Source: Thiosulfatihalobacter marinus (GTDB lineage Bacteria > Pseudomonadota > Alphaproteobacteria > Rhodobacterales > Rhodobacteraceae). From it: a stretch of DNA of 64,000 nucleotides. Position 1 is the stretch's first letter, and each line of letters starts with the position of its first letter. The position numbers and the translations under genes were made by a program. The notes below the pieces were generated by a model that saw nothing but the letters and a program-made list of their open reading frames with translations, searched no databases and was not told the origin of the DNA. The stretch is from positions 248,001-312,000 of the forward strand of contig NZ_JAECRZ010000002.1 of the NCBI RefSeq assembly GCF_016019955.1, read 5' to 3'. Below are positions 46,714 to 55,167 of the stretch, one piece after another.

Positions 46714-47038
46714 CGGTCCTGTACCTCGCCTTGGCGCGAAAAGAATGCGGGCCGGATGCCGGATACTTTGCGCCACTGTCCTTTGTCTTTCATGAATCGG
46801 GCGAAAATGGGGCGAAACAGGGTTGCGATGGGGGATTTTGCCGGAAAATAACCTTTTGGATACATGTGCTTGATTACAGTGCCAGTGTTTTCGTCGGCTT
46901 TGTTGCGATGGGCGAAACAACCGCTAAAAATGTGCCTGTTTCTTAATCAGCCCTCGCTAAGGCTGACCAAACGGGCGTAGTGTGCCGAAAAGCCGCCTGT
47001 GGCGGCGAGTCGCAGTTTCGACGTAACGGGAGGATTGG
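46714..47038. other. 325-base divergent intergenic region between tadG and gdhA
   Basis: No gene is seen. Two short hairpins lie toward gdhA: TCAGCC (46947-46952) with GGCTGA (46961-46966), and GCCGCC (46992-46997) with GGCGGC (47001-47006). It must hold the promoters of both divergent units, but no convincing -35/-10 pair stands out. Confidence 0.4.
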
Positions 47039-48469
47039 ATGAGCGCGATCAAGGAACCGAGTTTTCGTGAAAGTGTGGACCTGATGTTCAACAGGGCGGT
47101 GGCCCTGATGGACCTGCCGCCGGGGCTGGAAGAGAAGATCCGGGTCTGCAACGCCACGTATACGGTTCGGTTCGGTGTGCGCTTGCGGGGGCAGATCCAG
47201 ACATTCACCGGATACCGCTCCGTCCATTCCGAACACATGGAACCGGTCAAGGGCGGAATCCGCTTTGCCATGGGGGTAAATCAGGATGAGGTCGAGGCGC
47301 TGGCCGCGCTGATGACCTATAAATGTGCGCTGGTCGAGGCGCCGTTTGGAGGTTCCAAGGGTGGGCTGAGGATCGATCCGCGTGAATATGACGAGCACGA
47401 GCTGGAACTGATCACCCGCCGGTTTGCCTATGAGCTGGCCAAGCGCGACCTGATCCATCCCAGCCAGAATGTGCCGGCTCCGGATATGGGCACGGGCGAA
47501 CGCGAAATGGCCTGGATTGCGGATCAATATGCGCGGATGAACACGACCGACATCAATGCGCGAGCCTGTGTGACGGGCAAGCCGCTGAACGCGGGCGGGA
47601 TTTCGGGGCGTGTCGAAGCCACGGGGCGCGGTGTACAATACGCGTTGCAAGAGTTTTTCCGGCATCCGGAGGATGTTGCAAAAACCGGCCTGACCGGCAC
47701 GTTGGACGGAAAGCGCGTGATCGTGCAGGGGTTGGGCAATGTGGGCTACCACGCGGCCAAGTTTCTGAGCGACGAGGATGGCGCTTCGATTGTTGGCATC
47801 ATCGAGCGCGACGGCGCCCTGTTCAACCCGGCCGGGCTGGATGTGGATGCTGTGTATCAATGGCTGGTCAAGCATGGCGGTGTAACCGGATACCCGGATG
47901 CAACGCACCTGCCCGAAGGCGCCGTTCTGTTGGAGGAAGAATGTGACATTCTGATCCCTGCGGCGCTGGAGGGAGTCATCAATCTGGGAAATGCCAAGCG
48001 CATTCAGGCCCCGCTGATCATAGAGGCCGCGAACGGGCCGATCACGGCCGGGGCGGATGACATCCTGCGCCAGAAGGGAACGGTAATCATTCCAGACATG
48101 TACGCCAACGCGGGCGGTGTAACGGTATCCTATTTCGAATGGGTCAAGAACCTGAGCCATATCCGGTTTGGCCGCATGCAGCGCCGCCAGGAAGAAGCGC
48201 GCCACCAACTGGTGGTGGATGAACTGGAAAAGCTGAGCAAGGCCGCTGCCATTCCTTACACGTTGTCGCCCGAGTTCAAGCTGAAATACCTTCGGGGGGC
48301 GGGCGAGCTGGAGTTGGTAAGATCCGGTCTGGATGACACGATGCGGATTGCCTATCAGTCCATGCGCGAGGTTTGGCACACGCGGGCCGATGTCGAGGAT
48401 TTGCGAACGGCGGCCTATCTGGTGTCTATCAACAAGGTGGCCGCCAGTTATCGCGCCAAGGGGCTGTAG
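47039..48469 (+). CDS. gdhA: Glutamate dehydrogenase (NAD-type, RocG/GudB-like)
   Basis: 476 residues from ATG 47039, with GGGAGG upstream. The catalytic Lys region reads VKGGIRFAMGV and the substrate pocket LVEAPFGGSKGGL. A Rossmann motif VQGLGNVGYHAAKFL binds cofactor, and PDMYANAGGVTVSYFEWVKN is the C-terminal signature. It interconverts glutamate and 2-oxoglutarate plus ammonia. The length exceeds typical 420-residue enzymes by an N-terminal and C-terminal extension. The direction in vivo is not shown by sequence. Confidence 0.93.
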   Translation: MSAIKEPSFRESVDLMFNRAVALMDLPPGLEEKIRVCNATYTVRFGVRLRGQIQTFTGYRSVHSEHMEPVKGGIRFAMGVNQDEVEALAALMTYKCALVEAPFGGSKGGLRIDPREYDEHELELITRRFAYELAKRDLIHPSQNVPAPDMGTGEREMAWIADQYARMNTTDINARACVTGKPLNAGGISGRVEATGRGVQYALQEFFRHPEDVAKTGLTGTLDGKRVIVQGLGNVGYHAAKFLSDEDGASIVGIIERDGALFNPAGLDVDAVYQWLVKHGGVTGYPDATHLPEGAVLLEEECDILIPAALEGVINLGNAKRIQAPLIIEAANGPITAGADDILRQKGTVIIPDMYANAGGVTVSYFEWVKNLSHIRFGRMQRRQEEARHQLVVDELEKLSKAAAIPYTLSPEFKLKYLRGAGELELVRSGLDDTMRIAYQSMREVWHTRADVEDLRTAAYLVSINKVAASYRAKGL

Positions 48470-48656
48470 CTGGCGCAGGTCGGGGAGGGAGAACGCATTC
48501 CTGGAATGGGATCGTGGGCCTGTTGCGATTATTGGGGTTTGGACGCTGGACGAGCGTACATCCGTGACCCAGTGAGTAGACATCCGGGATGCCGGCACCG
48601 CGACACCGAGTTTTTGTCATCTGTTTGCCCAATCCGTTCGTAGGCATTTTGCCGGG

Positions 48657-48674
48657 CTGATCCGGCAGGATCAG
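48657..48674 (+). other. Stem-loop directly upstream of the barrel-protein start
   Basis: CTGATCC (48657-48663) pairs with GGATCAG (48668-48674) around GGCA, 13 bases before ATG 48688. Folding it could affect access to the GGGG ribosome-binding region at about 48680. Confidence 0.35.
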
Positions 48675-48687
48675 GGATTGGGGCAGA

Positions 48688-49581
48688 ATGACATCAGGAA
48701 TTCGGAAATTGGGCGCTGTGGCATTGATCTCCTTGGGTGCCGCGAGCGCAGCCCGCGCGCAGGAGGCCGGGTGGACACCTGTTGTGGATGGGTTGGCCTT
48801 GTTTCAGTCCGACGCGGCGCTGAATGGTGGCGGGGGCTTTTCCGCGAACCGACAATATCTGCGGGCCGGCGCGCTGTATCGTAACCCCGAAGGCGCATCG
48901 TTCGGGTTTCTGCTGAGCTATGGGCAGGTGCAGTACGATTTCGCAACTCCGGGCGCCGCGCCGTGGGGCGACGTGAACGATGTCAGTTTCTCTGCGCCGT
49001 TCAGGTTTCGCGCCGGGGACCGGGCCAATGTACTGATCGCGCCTTCCGTGCGTTGGGATGGCGAGAACGGCACAGGCGCGGGCGCCATGACTTACGGTAT
49101 TTTTGCCGGGGTCAGCTGGGAGATCAGCGAGCGGCTGGAAATCGGCCCGGCCTTTGGCGCGTTTTCGGAACTGGGGAACACGGATGTGAACGTGTTTCCG
49201 GCGCTGCTGGTCAACTGGCGGTTTGCCGACCGCTGGAGATTGAGCACCTCGACCGGATTGGGGGCGTCTCAGGGGCCTGGGCTGTCGCTGTCCTACAAGG
49301 CAAGCGATGTGGTTGATCTGTCACTGATCGCGCGGTCCGAGAGTAACCGGTTCCGCCTGGACAATGTCGGTCTGGCACCGGGTGGCGTGGGCGAGGACCG
49401 CAGTCTTCCGGTGGTGATGGCGTTACAATACCAGCCCAACCCCGGCATGACGCTGAGCGTTTTTGCGGGCGCGGAGCTTGACGGGCGCTTGCAGCTGGAG
49501 AACGCGGCGGGCGCTGTGATCAGCCGCCAATCCTATGACCCGGCCGGACTTGTGGGCGTGAGCTTTCGGTTGACGTTCTGA
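48688..49581 (+). CDS. Predicted outer-membrane beta-barrel protein (DUF6268-like)
   Basis: 297 residues. A signal peptide (MTSGIRKLGAVALISLGAASAARAQ) precedes a sequence of alternating short beta strands with little helix. The protein ends GVSFRLTF, with the terminal Phe expected for BAM-inserted outer-membrane proteins. No pore family is recognised with certainty. It stands alone, 218 bases after gdhA. Function unknown; surface structure or transport is the likely general role. Confidence 0.68.
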   Translation: MTSGIRKLGAVALISLGAASAARAQEAGWTPVVDGLALFQSDAALNGGGGFSANRQYLRAGALYRNPEGASFGFLLSYGQVQYDFATPGAAPWGDVNDVSFSAPFRFRAGDRANVLIAPSVRWDGENGTGAGAMTYGIFAGVSWEISERLEIGPAFGAFSELGNTDVNVFPALLVNWRFADRWRLSTSTGLGASQGPGLSLSYKASDVVDLSLIARSESNRFRLDNVGLAPGGVGEDRSLPVVMALQYQPNPGMTLSVFAGAELDGRLQLENAAGAVISRQSYDPAGLVGVSFRLTF

Positions 49582-49713
49582 TCCGGTCCGGCGCCTTGCG
49601 AATAATCGCGGCGAGTCGCGGGTTGACCAGCTTTTGTCGAATTCACTCTGGTTTTTTGGGGTTCAGTTTGTACTCATGGGCAAAGTGCGAATTGATGCTG
49701 CCGGGAGAGGATC

Positions 49714-50970
49714 ATGCGGTTTTCAGGCTGGAAGGTTCTCAGGGAAGGGCTGACCGGGAACAAGGGTTGGCGCGCGCATTGGCGCGATGCCCATCCAAAG
49801 CCGGAATATGACCTGGTGATCATCGGCGGTGGCGGGCATGGCTTGTCGACCGCCTATTATCTGGCCAAGAACCACGGGCTGACCAATGTGGCCGTTCTGG
49901 AAAAGGGCTATCTTGGTGGTGGCAATGTCGGACGCAATACGACCATTGTGCGCGCCAACTATTTCTTGCAGGGCAATTCCGAGTTTTATTCCCATTCTCT
50001 GAAGCTGTGGGAAGGTCTGGAAGACGATCTGAATTACAATGTCATGCATTCCCAGCGCGGGCTGATCAACCTGTTTCACAGCGACGGACAGCGCGATGCC
50101 TTTGCGCGGCGCGGCAACATGATGGTCAATCAGGGCGATGACGCGATCCTGCTGGACCGCGAGGGGGTGCGCAGGCATCTGCCCTATCTGGATTTTGAAC
50201 AGACGCGGTTTCCGATCTACGGCGGGCTGTATCACCCGCGCGGCGGCACGGCGCGGCATGACGCTGTGGCCTGGGGCTATGCGCGGGGGGCATCGGACCG
50301 GGGTGTGGATCTGGTGCAGAATTGCGAAGTGACCGGTATCGACATCGAGAGCGGCGTGGTCCGGGGCGTGCAAACCACAAAGGGGCCGATCCGCGCAAGG
50401 AAGGTGGGGATCATCGTGGCCGGCCGGTCCGGGCTGGTGGCGGGCATGGCCGGACGACGGCTGCCGATCGAAAGCCACGTGTTGCAGGCATTCGTGACCG
50501 AGGGGCTGAAACCGGTAATCAACCATGTCATCAGCTTTGGCATGGGGCATTTCTATATCAGCCAGTCCGACAAGGGGGGGCTGGTGTTCGGCGGCGACCT
50601 TGATTTTTATGCGTCTTATGCGCAGCGGGGCAATCTGCCGATGAAAGAACATGTGATGGAGGCGGGGATGACGCTGATGCCGATGATCGGCAAGGCGAAG
50701 GTGCTGCGCAGCTGGGGCGGGGTCATGGACATGACGCCGGATGGGTCGCCTGTCATCGACAAGATGGAAGGCATCGATGGGCTCTATATCGATTGCGGCT
50801 GGAACTATGGGGGCTTCAAGGCGGTTCCGGCGTCGGGCTGGTGCATGGCGCATCTGATGGCGACCGACACACCTCATGAGGTTGCCGCCGGATTCCGCCT
50901 GGACCGGTTCCGCACCGGTGTGGGCATCATGGACGAAGAGGGCACGGGCTCTCAGCACAATCTGCATTGA
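49714..50970 (+). CDS. soxB: Sarcosine oxidase subunit beta
   Basis: 418 residues. The FAD-binding motif DLVIIGGGGHGLSTAYYLAKNHG starts near residue 32, and NVGRNTTIVRANYF, GGVMDMTPDGSPVID and WNYGGFKAVPASGWCMA match heterotetrameric sarcosine oxidase beta subunits. It oxidatively demethylates sarcosine to glycine, passing one-carbon units to THF with the alpha subunit. It heads soxBDAG. ATG 49714 follows GAGAGG. No glycine riboswitch was recognised upstream. Confidence 0.93.
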   Translation: MRFSGWKVLREGLTGNKGWRAHWRDAHPKPEYDLVIIGGGGHGLSTAYYLAKNHGLTNVAVLEKGYLGGGNVGRNTTIVRANYFLQGNSEFYSHSLKLWEGLEDDLNYNVMHSQRGLINLFHSDGQRDAFARRGNMMVNQGDDAILLDREGVRRHLPYLDFEQTRFPIYGGLYHPRGGTARHDAVAWGYARGASDRGVDLVQNCEVTGIDIESGVVRGVQTTKGPIRARKVGIIVAGRSGLVAGMAGRRLPIESHVLQAFVTEGLKPVINHVISFGMGHFYISQSDKGGLVFGGDLDFYASYAQRGNLPMKEHVMEAGMTLMPMIGKAKVLRSWGGVMDMTPDGSPVIDKMEGIDGLYIDCGWNYGGFKAVPASGWCMAHLMATDTPHEVAAGFRLDRFRTGVGIMDEEGTGSQHNLH

Positions 50971-51024
50971 GGGCCGGGGCATGGGTATCGCGTTTCAACT
51001 TTTGACAACCGCAGAGAGGCCGAA

Positions 51025-51297
51025 ATGAGACTGACCTGTCCGATTTGCGGCGAGCGTGACCGGCGCGAATTCTACTATGTCGGGGACGCGGTGCTGTTGC
51101 GAAGACCGGATCCCGAGGCCAGCGATGTGGTGTGGGACGACTATCTGCACAACCGCGACAACCCGGCGGGAGAGACGCGCGACCTGTGGTATCACGAAGC
51201 GGGCTGTGCCGGGTGGATTGTCGTGACGCGCAACACGCTCACTCATGAGGTGATCGCGACGGAACTGGCCTCGAAAGTGTCGGAGGCGCAGGCATGA
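51025..51297 (+). CDS. soxD: Sarcosine oxidase subunit delta
   Basis: 90 residues with an N-terminal zinc motif (LTCPICGERDRREF) and a His/Cys pair near WYHEAGCAGW that completes the zinc site of the delta subunit. RNPRTHE-type ending reads TRNTLTHEV. It is a small structural subunit holding Zn in the heterotetramer. Its stop overlaps the soxA start (ATGA). Confidence 0.93.
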   Translation: MRLTCPICGERDRREFYYVGDAVLLRRPDPEASDVVWDDYLHNRDNPAGETRDLWYHEAGCAGWIVVTRNTLTHEVIATELASKVSEAQA

Positions 51298-54224
51298 GGG
51301 TGGCGGGCAAGGGGCTGGTGAACCGGTCGGCGCCGGTGACATTCCGTTTTGAGGGGCGCAGCTATCAGGGCTTTGAGGGCGATACGCTGGCCTCGGCCTT
51401 GTTGGCAAACGAGGTGCGCGTTTTGGCGCGATCCTTCAAGTACCACCGCCCTCGCGGGGTGATGGGCGCAGGCAGCGAAGAGGCGAATGCGCTGGTGACG
51501 GTTGGGCGTGGCGCAGCGCAGGAACCCAACCTGCGCGCCACGGTGCAGGAGATTTATGAGGGGCTTGAGGCGAGACCGCAGAATTGCTGGCCCAGCGTGA
51601 ACCTGGACCTGTTGTCGGTCAACGATCTGGCGGCGCCGTTTCTGGGGGCCGGGTTTTATTACAAGACGTTCATGTGGCCGCGTGCGTTCTGGGAAAAAAT
51701 CTATGAACCGATCATCCGGCGTTCGGCGGGGCTGGGCGCGTTGAGCGGTGCGCATAACCCGGACCGCTACGAAAAGGCCTTTGCGTTTTGCGACCTGCTT
51801 GTGATCGGCGCCGGGCCGGCGGGGCTGATGGCTGCATTGGTGGCGGGGCGGGCCGGAGCGGATGTGATCCTGGCCGATGAAGACAGCCTTTTGGGCGGGC
51901 GATTGAACAACGAGGTCGAGGACATCGACGGTCAGGCGGCATCGGACTGGGCCGCCGGGGTTGTGGCGGAGTTGCGCCAGATGCCGAATGTGCGGGTCAT
52001 GAGCAGAACAACCGTGACCGGCGCCTATGATCAGGGAACTTACGGCGCGCTGGAGCGTGTAGCACATCATCTGGGCAACCGGGGCGGGCGGCCTTTGGAA
52101 TGCTTCTGGCGGATCGTGGCCCGGCGCGCGATCCTGGCTGCGGGCGCGATTGAACGGCCCGTGGCCTTTCGCAACAATGACAGGCCGGGCATCATGACGG
52201 CCAGCGCCGTGCGCACCTATTTGAACCGGTATGGCGTGGCGCCGGGGCGGCGGGTGACGGTGTTTGGCAATAATGACGATGCGCATCGCACTGCCCGTGA
52301 TCTGGTTGCGGCGGGTGTGCATGTTGCCGCCGTGATCGACAGCCGCCGGGACGTGCCCGAGAGCGATGCCTATCCGATCTTTCGCGGCGCCCAGGTGTGC
52401 AACAGCTCTGGGCGTAAGGGTCTGGAAAGCGTTACATTCCGGACCGCCAGCGGCGAAGACAAGGTGGAAACCGACTGTCTGGCCATGTCCGGCGGCTGGA
52501 ACCCGACACTGCACCTGACCTGTCACATGAACGGGCGGCCAACCTGGAATGAGGAAATCCAGAGCTTTGTGCCCATAGCGGGCATGATCCCCGGATTGGA
52601 GGCCGCCGGAGCCTGCAACGGCGCGTTTTCCACCCATGGTGCGCTGCGCGAAGGGGCCGAGGCCGCGACGCGCGCTCTGGAGGCGTTGGGCATGAGGTCA
52701 GGCGAATTTGATCTGCCCGAGGCCGGGGACGCGCCCTATCGAATTGCACCGCTTTGGGCGGTGGGCGGAAAGGGGCGGGCCTGGCTGGATTTTCAGAACG
52801 ACGTGACCGTCAAGGACGTGAAACAGGCCGCACAGGAAAACTTTGCCAGTGTCGAACACATGAAGCGGTATACGACGCAAGGCATGTCGCCCGATCAAGG
52901 CAAGAATTCGAACGTTGCGGCGCTGGCGGTTTTGGCCGACGCGACGGGACGCGGCATTCCCGAGACCGGGACAACAACATTCCGCCCGCCCTATGTGCCG
53001 GTGTCGATTGCGGCGCTGGGCGCCGGGGCGCAGGGCAGCGGTTTTGCGCCCCAACGTTACACCACCAGCCACAGGGCCAGCGTGGAACGCGGCGCACCGA
53101 TGATCGAGGCCGGGCTGTGGTACCGCCCGGGCTATTTCCCGGTGCCGGGCGAAAAGACGTGGCGCCAGGCCTGCGATCGCGAGGTCAATATGGTGCGTAG
53201 CGCCGTCGGCGTGTGTGATGTTTCGACCCTTGGCAAGATCGACATTCAGGGACCGGATGCGGGGGTGTTTCTGGATTTTGTCTATACCAACATGTTCTCG
53301 ACCCTGAAGGTGGGGCGCGTGCGCTATGGTCTGATGCTGCGCGAAGACGGAACGGTAATGGATGATGGCACCACGGCGCGGCTGGGGGAACACCACTATG
53401 TGATGACAACCACCACCGCCGCCGCCGGGCCGGTGATGCGGCACCTGGAATATGTACATCAGTGCCTGCGGCCCGATCTGGATGTGCAGATGATTTCTGT
53501 CACCGAGCAATGGGCGCAGTTCGCGGTGGCCGGGCCAAGGTCACGCGAGTTGCTCGATGCGCTGGTGGAAGAAGAAGTCAACGCCGGGACATGGCCGTTC
53601 ATGGGCTGCGGCGAGATCACCGTTCAGGGTGTAGGGGGGCGGTTGTTCCGGATTTCGTTCAGCGGCGAACATGCCTATGAAATCGCGGTGCCGTCGCGCT
53701 ATGGCGACAGCCTGTTCCGGCTTTTGACGGCACGCGCCGAGGCTTTGGGCGGGGGGCTGTACGGGATGGAGGCGTTGAACGTGTTGCGGATCGAAAAAGG
53801 GTTCATCACCCATGCCGAAATCCACGGGCGGGTGACAGCGTTCGATATTGGCATGGAGCGAATGGTGAGCGCCAGCAAGGACTGTATCGGCAAGACCATG
53901 AGCGAACGTCCCGGGCTGAACGGAGCCGAACGGGAGCAATTGGTGGGCCTGAAGCCGGTCGGGCCGGTCAAGCAGTTGACGGCCGGCGCGCATCTGTTCG
54001 AAAGGGATGCCGCGCCGGTACGACAGAACGCTCAGGGATACACGACATCTGTCGGGTTTTCCCCGACTTTGGAAAGTTTCCTGGGGCTTGGGTTTCTGAG
54101 AAACGGGCGCGCGCGCCATGGCGAAGAGGTGGTCATGGTGGATCACCTGCGCGGCGTGACAACCCGCTGCGTGGTGTGTGATCCGGTATTCCTTGATCCC
54201 GAAGGAGGGCGGGTGCGTGGCTGA
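51294..54224 (+). CDS. soxA: Sarcosine oxidase subunit alpha
   Basis: 976 residues. The N-terminal ferredoxin-like region (FRFEGRSYQGFEGDTLASALLAN) precedes an NAD-binding domain (VIGAGPAGLMAALVAGRAGADV near residue 164). The C-terminal half from about 590 is the THF-binding aminomethyltransferase domain (WYRPGYFPVPGE, VGVCDVSTLGKIDIQGPDAG). It provides NAD binding and THF-dependent capture of formaldehyde. Start and stop overlap soxD and soxG. Confidence 0.94.
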   Translation: MRVAGKGLVNRSAPVTFRFEGRSYQGFEGDTLASALLANEVRVLARSFKYHRPRGVMGAGSEEANALVTVGRGAAQEPNLRATVQEIYEGLEARPQNCWPSVNLDLLSVNDLAAPFLGAGFYYKTFMWPRAFWEKIYEPIIRRSAGLGALSGAHNPDRYEKAFAFCDLLVIGAGPAGLMAALVAGRAGADVILADEDSLLGGRLNNEVEDIDGQAASDWAAGVVAELRQMPNVRVMSRTTVTGAYDQGTYGALERVAHHLGNRGGRPLECFWRIVARRAILAAGAIERPVAFRNNDRPGIMTASAVRTYLNRYGVAPGRRVTVFGNNDDAHRTARDLVAAGVHVAAVIDSRRDVPESDAYPIFRGAQVCNSSGRKGLESVTFRTASGEDKVETDCLAMSGGWNPTLHLTCHMNGRPTWNEEIQSFVPIAGMIPGLEAAGACNGAFSTHGALREGAEAATRALEALGMRSGEFDLPEAGDAPYRIAPLWAVGGKGRAWLDFQNDVTVKDVKQAAQENFASVEHMKRYTTQGMSPDQGKNSNVAALAVLADATGRGIPETGTTTFRPPYVPVSIAALGAGAQGSGFAPQRYTTSHRASVERGAPMIEAGLWYRPGYFPVPGEKTWRQACDREVNMVRSAVGVCDVSTLGKIDIQGPDAGVFLDFVYTNMFSTLKVGRVRYGLMLREDGTVMDDGTTARLGEHHYVMTTTTAAAGPVMRHLEYVHQCLRPDLDVQMISVTEQWAQFAVAGPRSRELLDALVEEEVNAGTWPFMGCGEITVQGVGGRLFRISFSGEHAYEIAVPSRYGDSLFRLLTARAEALGGGLYGMEALNVLRIEKGFITHAEIHGRVTAFDIGMERMVSASKDCIGKTMSERPGLNGAEREQLVGLKPVGPVKQLTAGAHLFERDAAPVRQNAQGYTTSVGFSPTLESFLGLGFLRNGRARHGEEVVMVDHLRGVTTRCVVCDPVFLDPEGGRVRG

Positions 54225-54768
54225 GCTGATTGCGAAATCGCCTTGTGAGGGGCTGCTGCCGATTGAATGCGGTGGTGTGACGTTAAGCGAACTGCCCAGT
54301 ATGCCGATTACCTCGGTCATGGCGCACAAGGGGCGGGAGAAGGCGCTGTCGCAGGCGTTGAAGGATGCGCATGGCATGGCGTTGCCTCAGCCTAACCGGA
54401 TGACCGGCCGCGAAGGCGCCAGGGCGGTGTGGTTTGGCCAGGGGCAGGTCATGCTGATTGGACCCGTGCCCAACGCCGCATTGGCCGAACATGCGGCGGT
54501 AACGGATCAATCCGATGCCTGGGCGACCGTCCGGTTGGAGGGCGCGGGCTGTGAAGATGTGCTGGCGCGGCTTGTGCCCCTTGACCTGCGGCGGCACCGG
54601 TTCAAACGCGGTCATGCCGCCCGAAGCCAGTTGCAGCACATGAACGTGTCGCTTGCCCGTGTCGGTGACAATGCGTTCCTGATCATGGCATTCCGCTCCA
54701 TGGCATCGACCCTGGTTCACGATTTGGAGACAGCGATGAAAGGGGTTGCAGCGCGCCTCTCATCCTGA
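54217..54768 (+). CDS. soxG: Sarcosine oxidase subunit gamma
   Basis: 183 residues from GTG 54217, inside the end of soxA, with AAGGAGG at 54202-54208. Conserved gamma features include SDAWATVRLEGAGCEDVLARLVPLD (kept as a short GcvT-like fold) and MAFRSMASTLVHDLE at the end. It completes the alpha-beta-gamma-delta complex. A longer in-frame start at 54178 would lie fully within soxA and lacks a ribosome-binding site. Confidence 0.9.
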   Translation: MAELIAKSPCEGLLPIECGGVTLSELPSMPITSVMAHKGREKALSQALKDAHGMALPQPNRMTGREGARAVWFGQGQVMLIGPVPNAALAEHAAVTDQSDAWATVRLEGAGCEDVLARLVPLDLRRHRFKRGHAARSQLQHMNVSLARVGDNAFLIMAFRSMASTLVHDLETAMKGVAARLSS

Positions 54769-54807
54769 CATCACGGAAAGCACCTTTGTGAATTGGAGGA
54801 TTCCGCA

Positions 54808-55113
54808 ATGCGTCTGCTGCCTGTCTTTGCCCTTGTTGTCACTTCATTTGCGGCTGTGCCTGTCTTTGCCGACCAGAATGCGGAATGCGAGATGCAGGCC
54901 AGGATCGTGACTCGTGCCACGGAATTGCGCCTGGAACGCAAGAGTGAGAAAAAGGCGGTGGAAAGCATGATGTCCGGGCAGGATCCCGATGTCGCGGAAA
55001 AATACATTGCTGCCGTGCCGGCAATTGCCGACTGGGTTTATAACGGTCTGAAGCGCAAGCAGCTGAAGATGGATCCGGGTGCCGCCTACTTTCAAAGCTG
55101 CATGAGCCAGTAA
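54808..55113 (+). CDS. Small exported protein of unknown function
   Basis: 101 residues. GGAGG at 54796-54800 fixes ATG 54808. A signal peptide (MRLLPVFALVVTSFAAVPVFA/D) precedes an 80-residue helical, Lys/Glu-rich domain with two Cys (NAECEMQ and FQSCMSQ) that could pair. Nothing beyond this is recognised. It lies 39 bases after soxG, so cotranscription with the sox genes is possible, and 54 bases before dnaG. Confidence 0.68.
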   Translation: MRLLPVFALVVTSFAAVPVFADQNAECEMQARIVTRATELRLERKSEKKAVESMMSGQDPDVAEKYIAAVPAIADWVYNGLKRKQLKMDPGAAYFQSCMSQ

Positions 55114-55167
55114 AGAACCTGTCACGGGTTATGGACAGCGCCCATCGCGCGCTCCATATTACCTGAC

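Noticed and set aside
49582-49713. Glycine riboswitch before the sarcosine oxidase genes
   Set aside because: The 132-base leader lacks the conserved tandem aptamer cores; no supporting structure was found.
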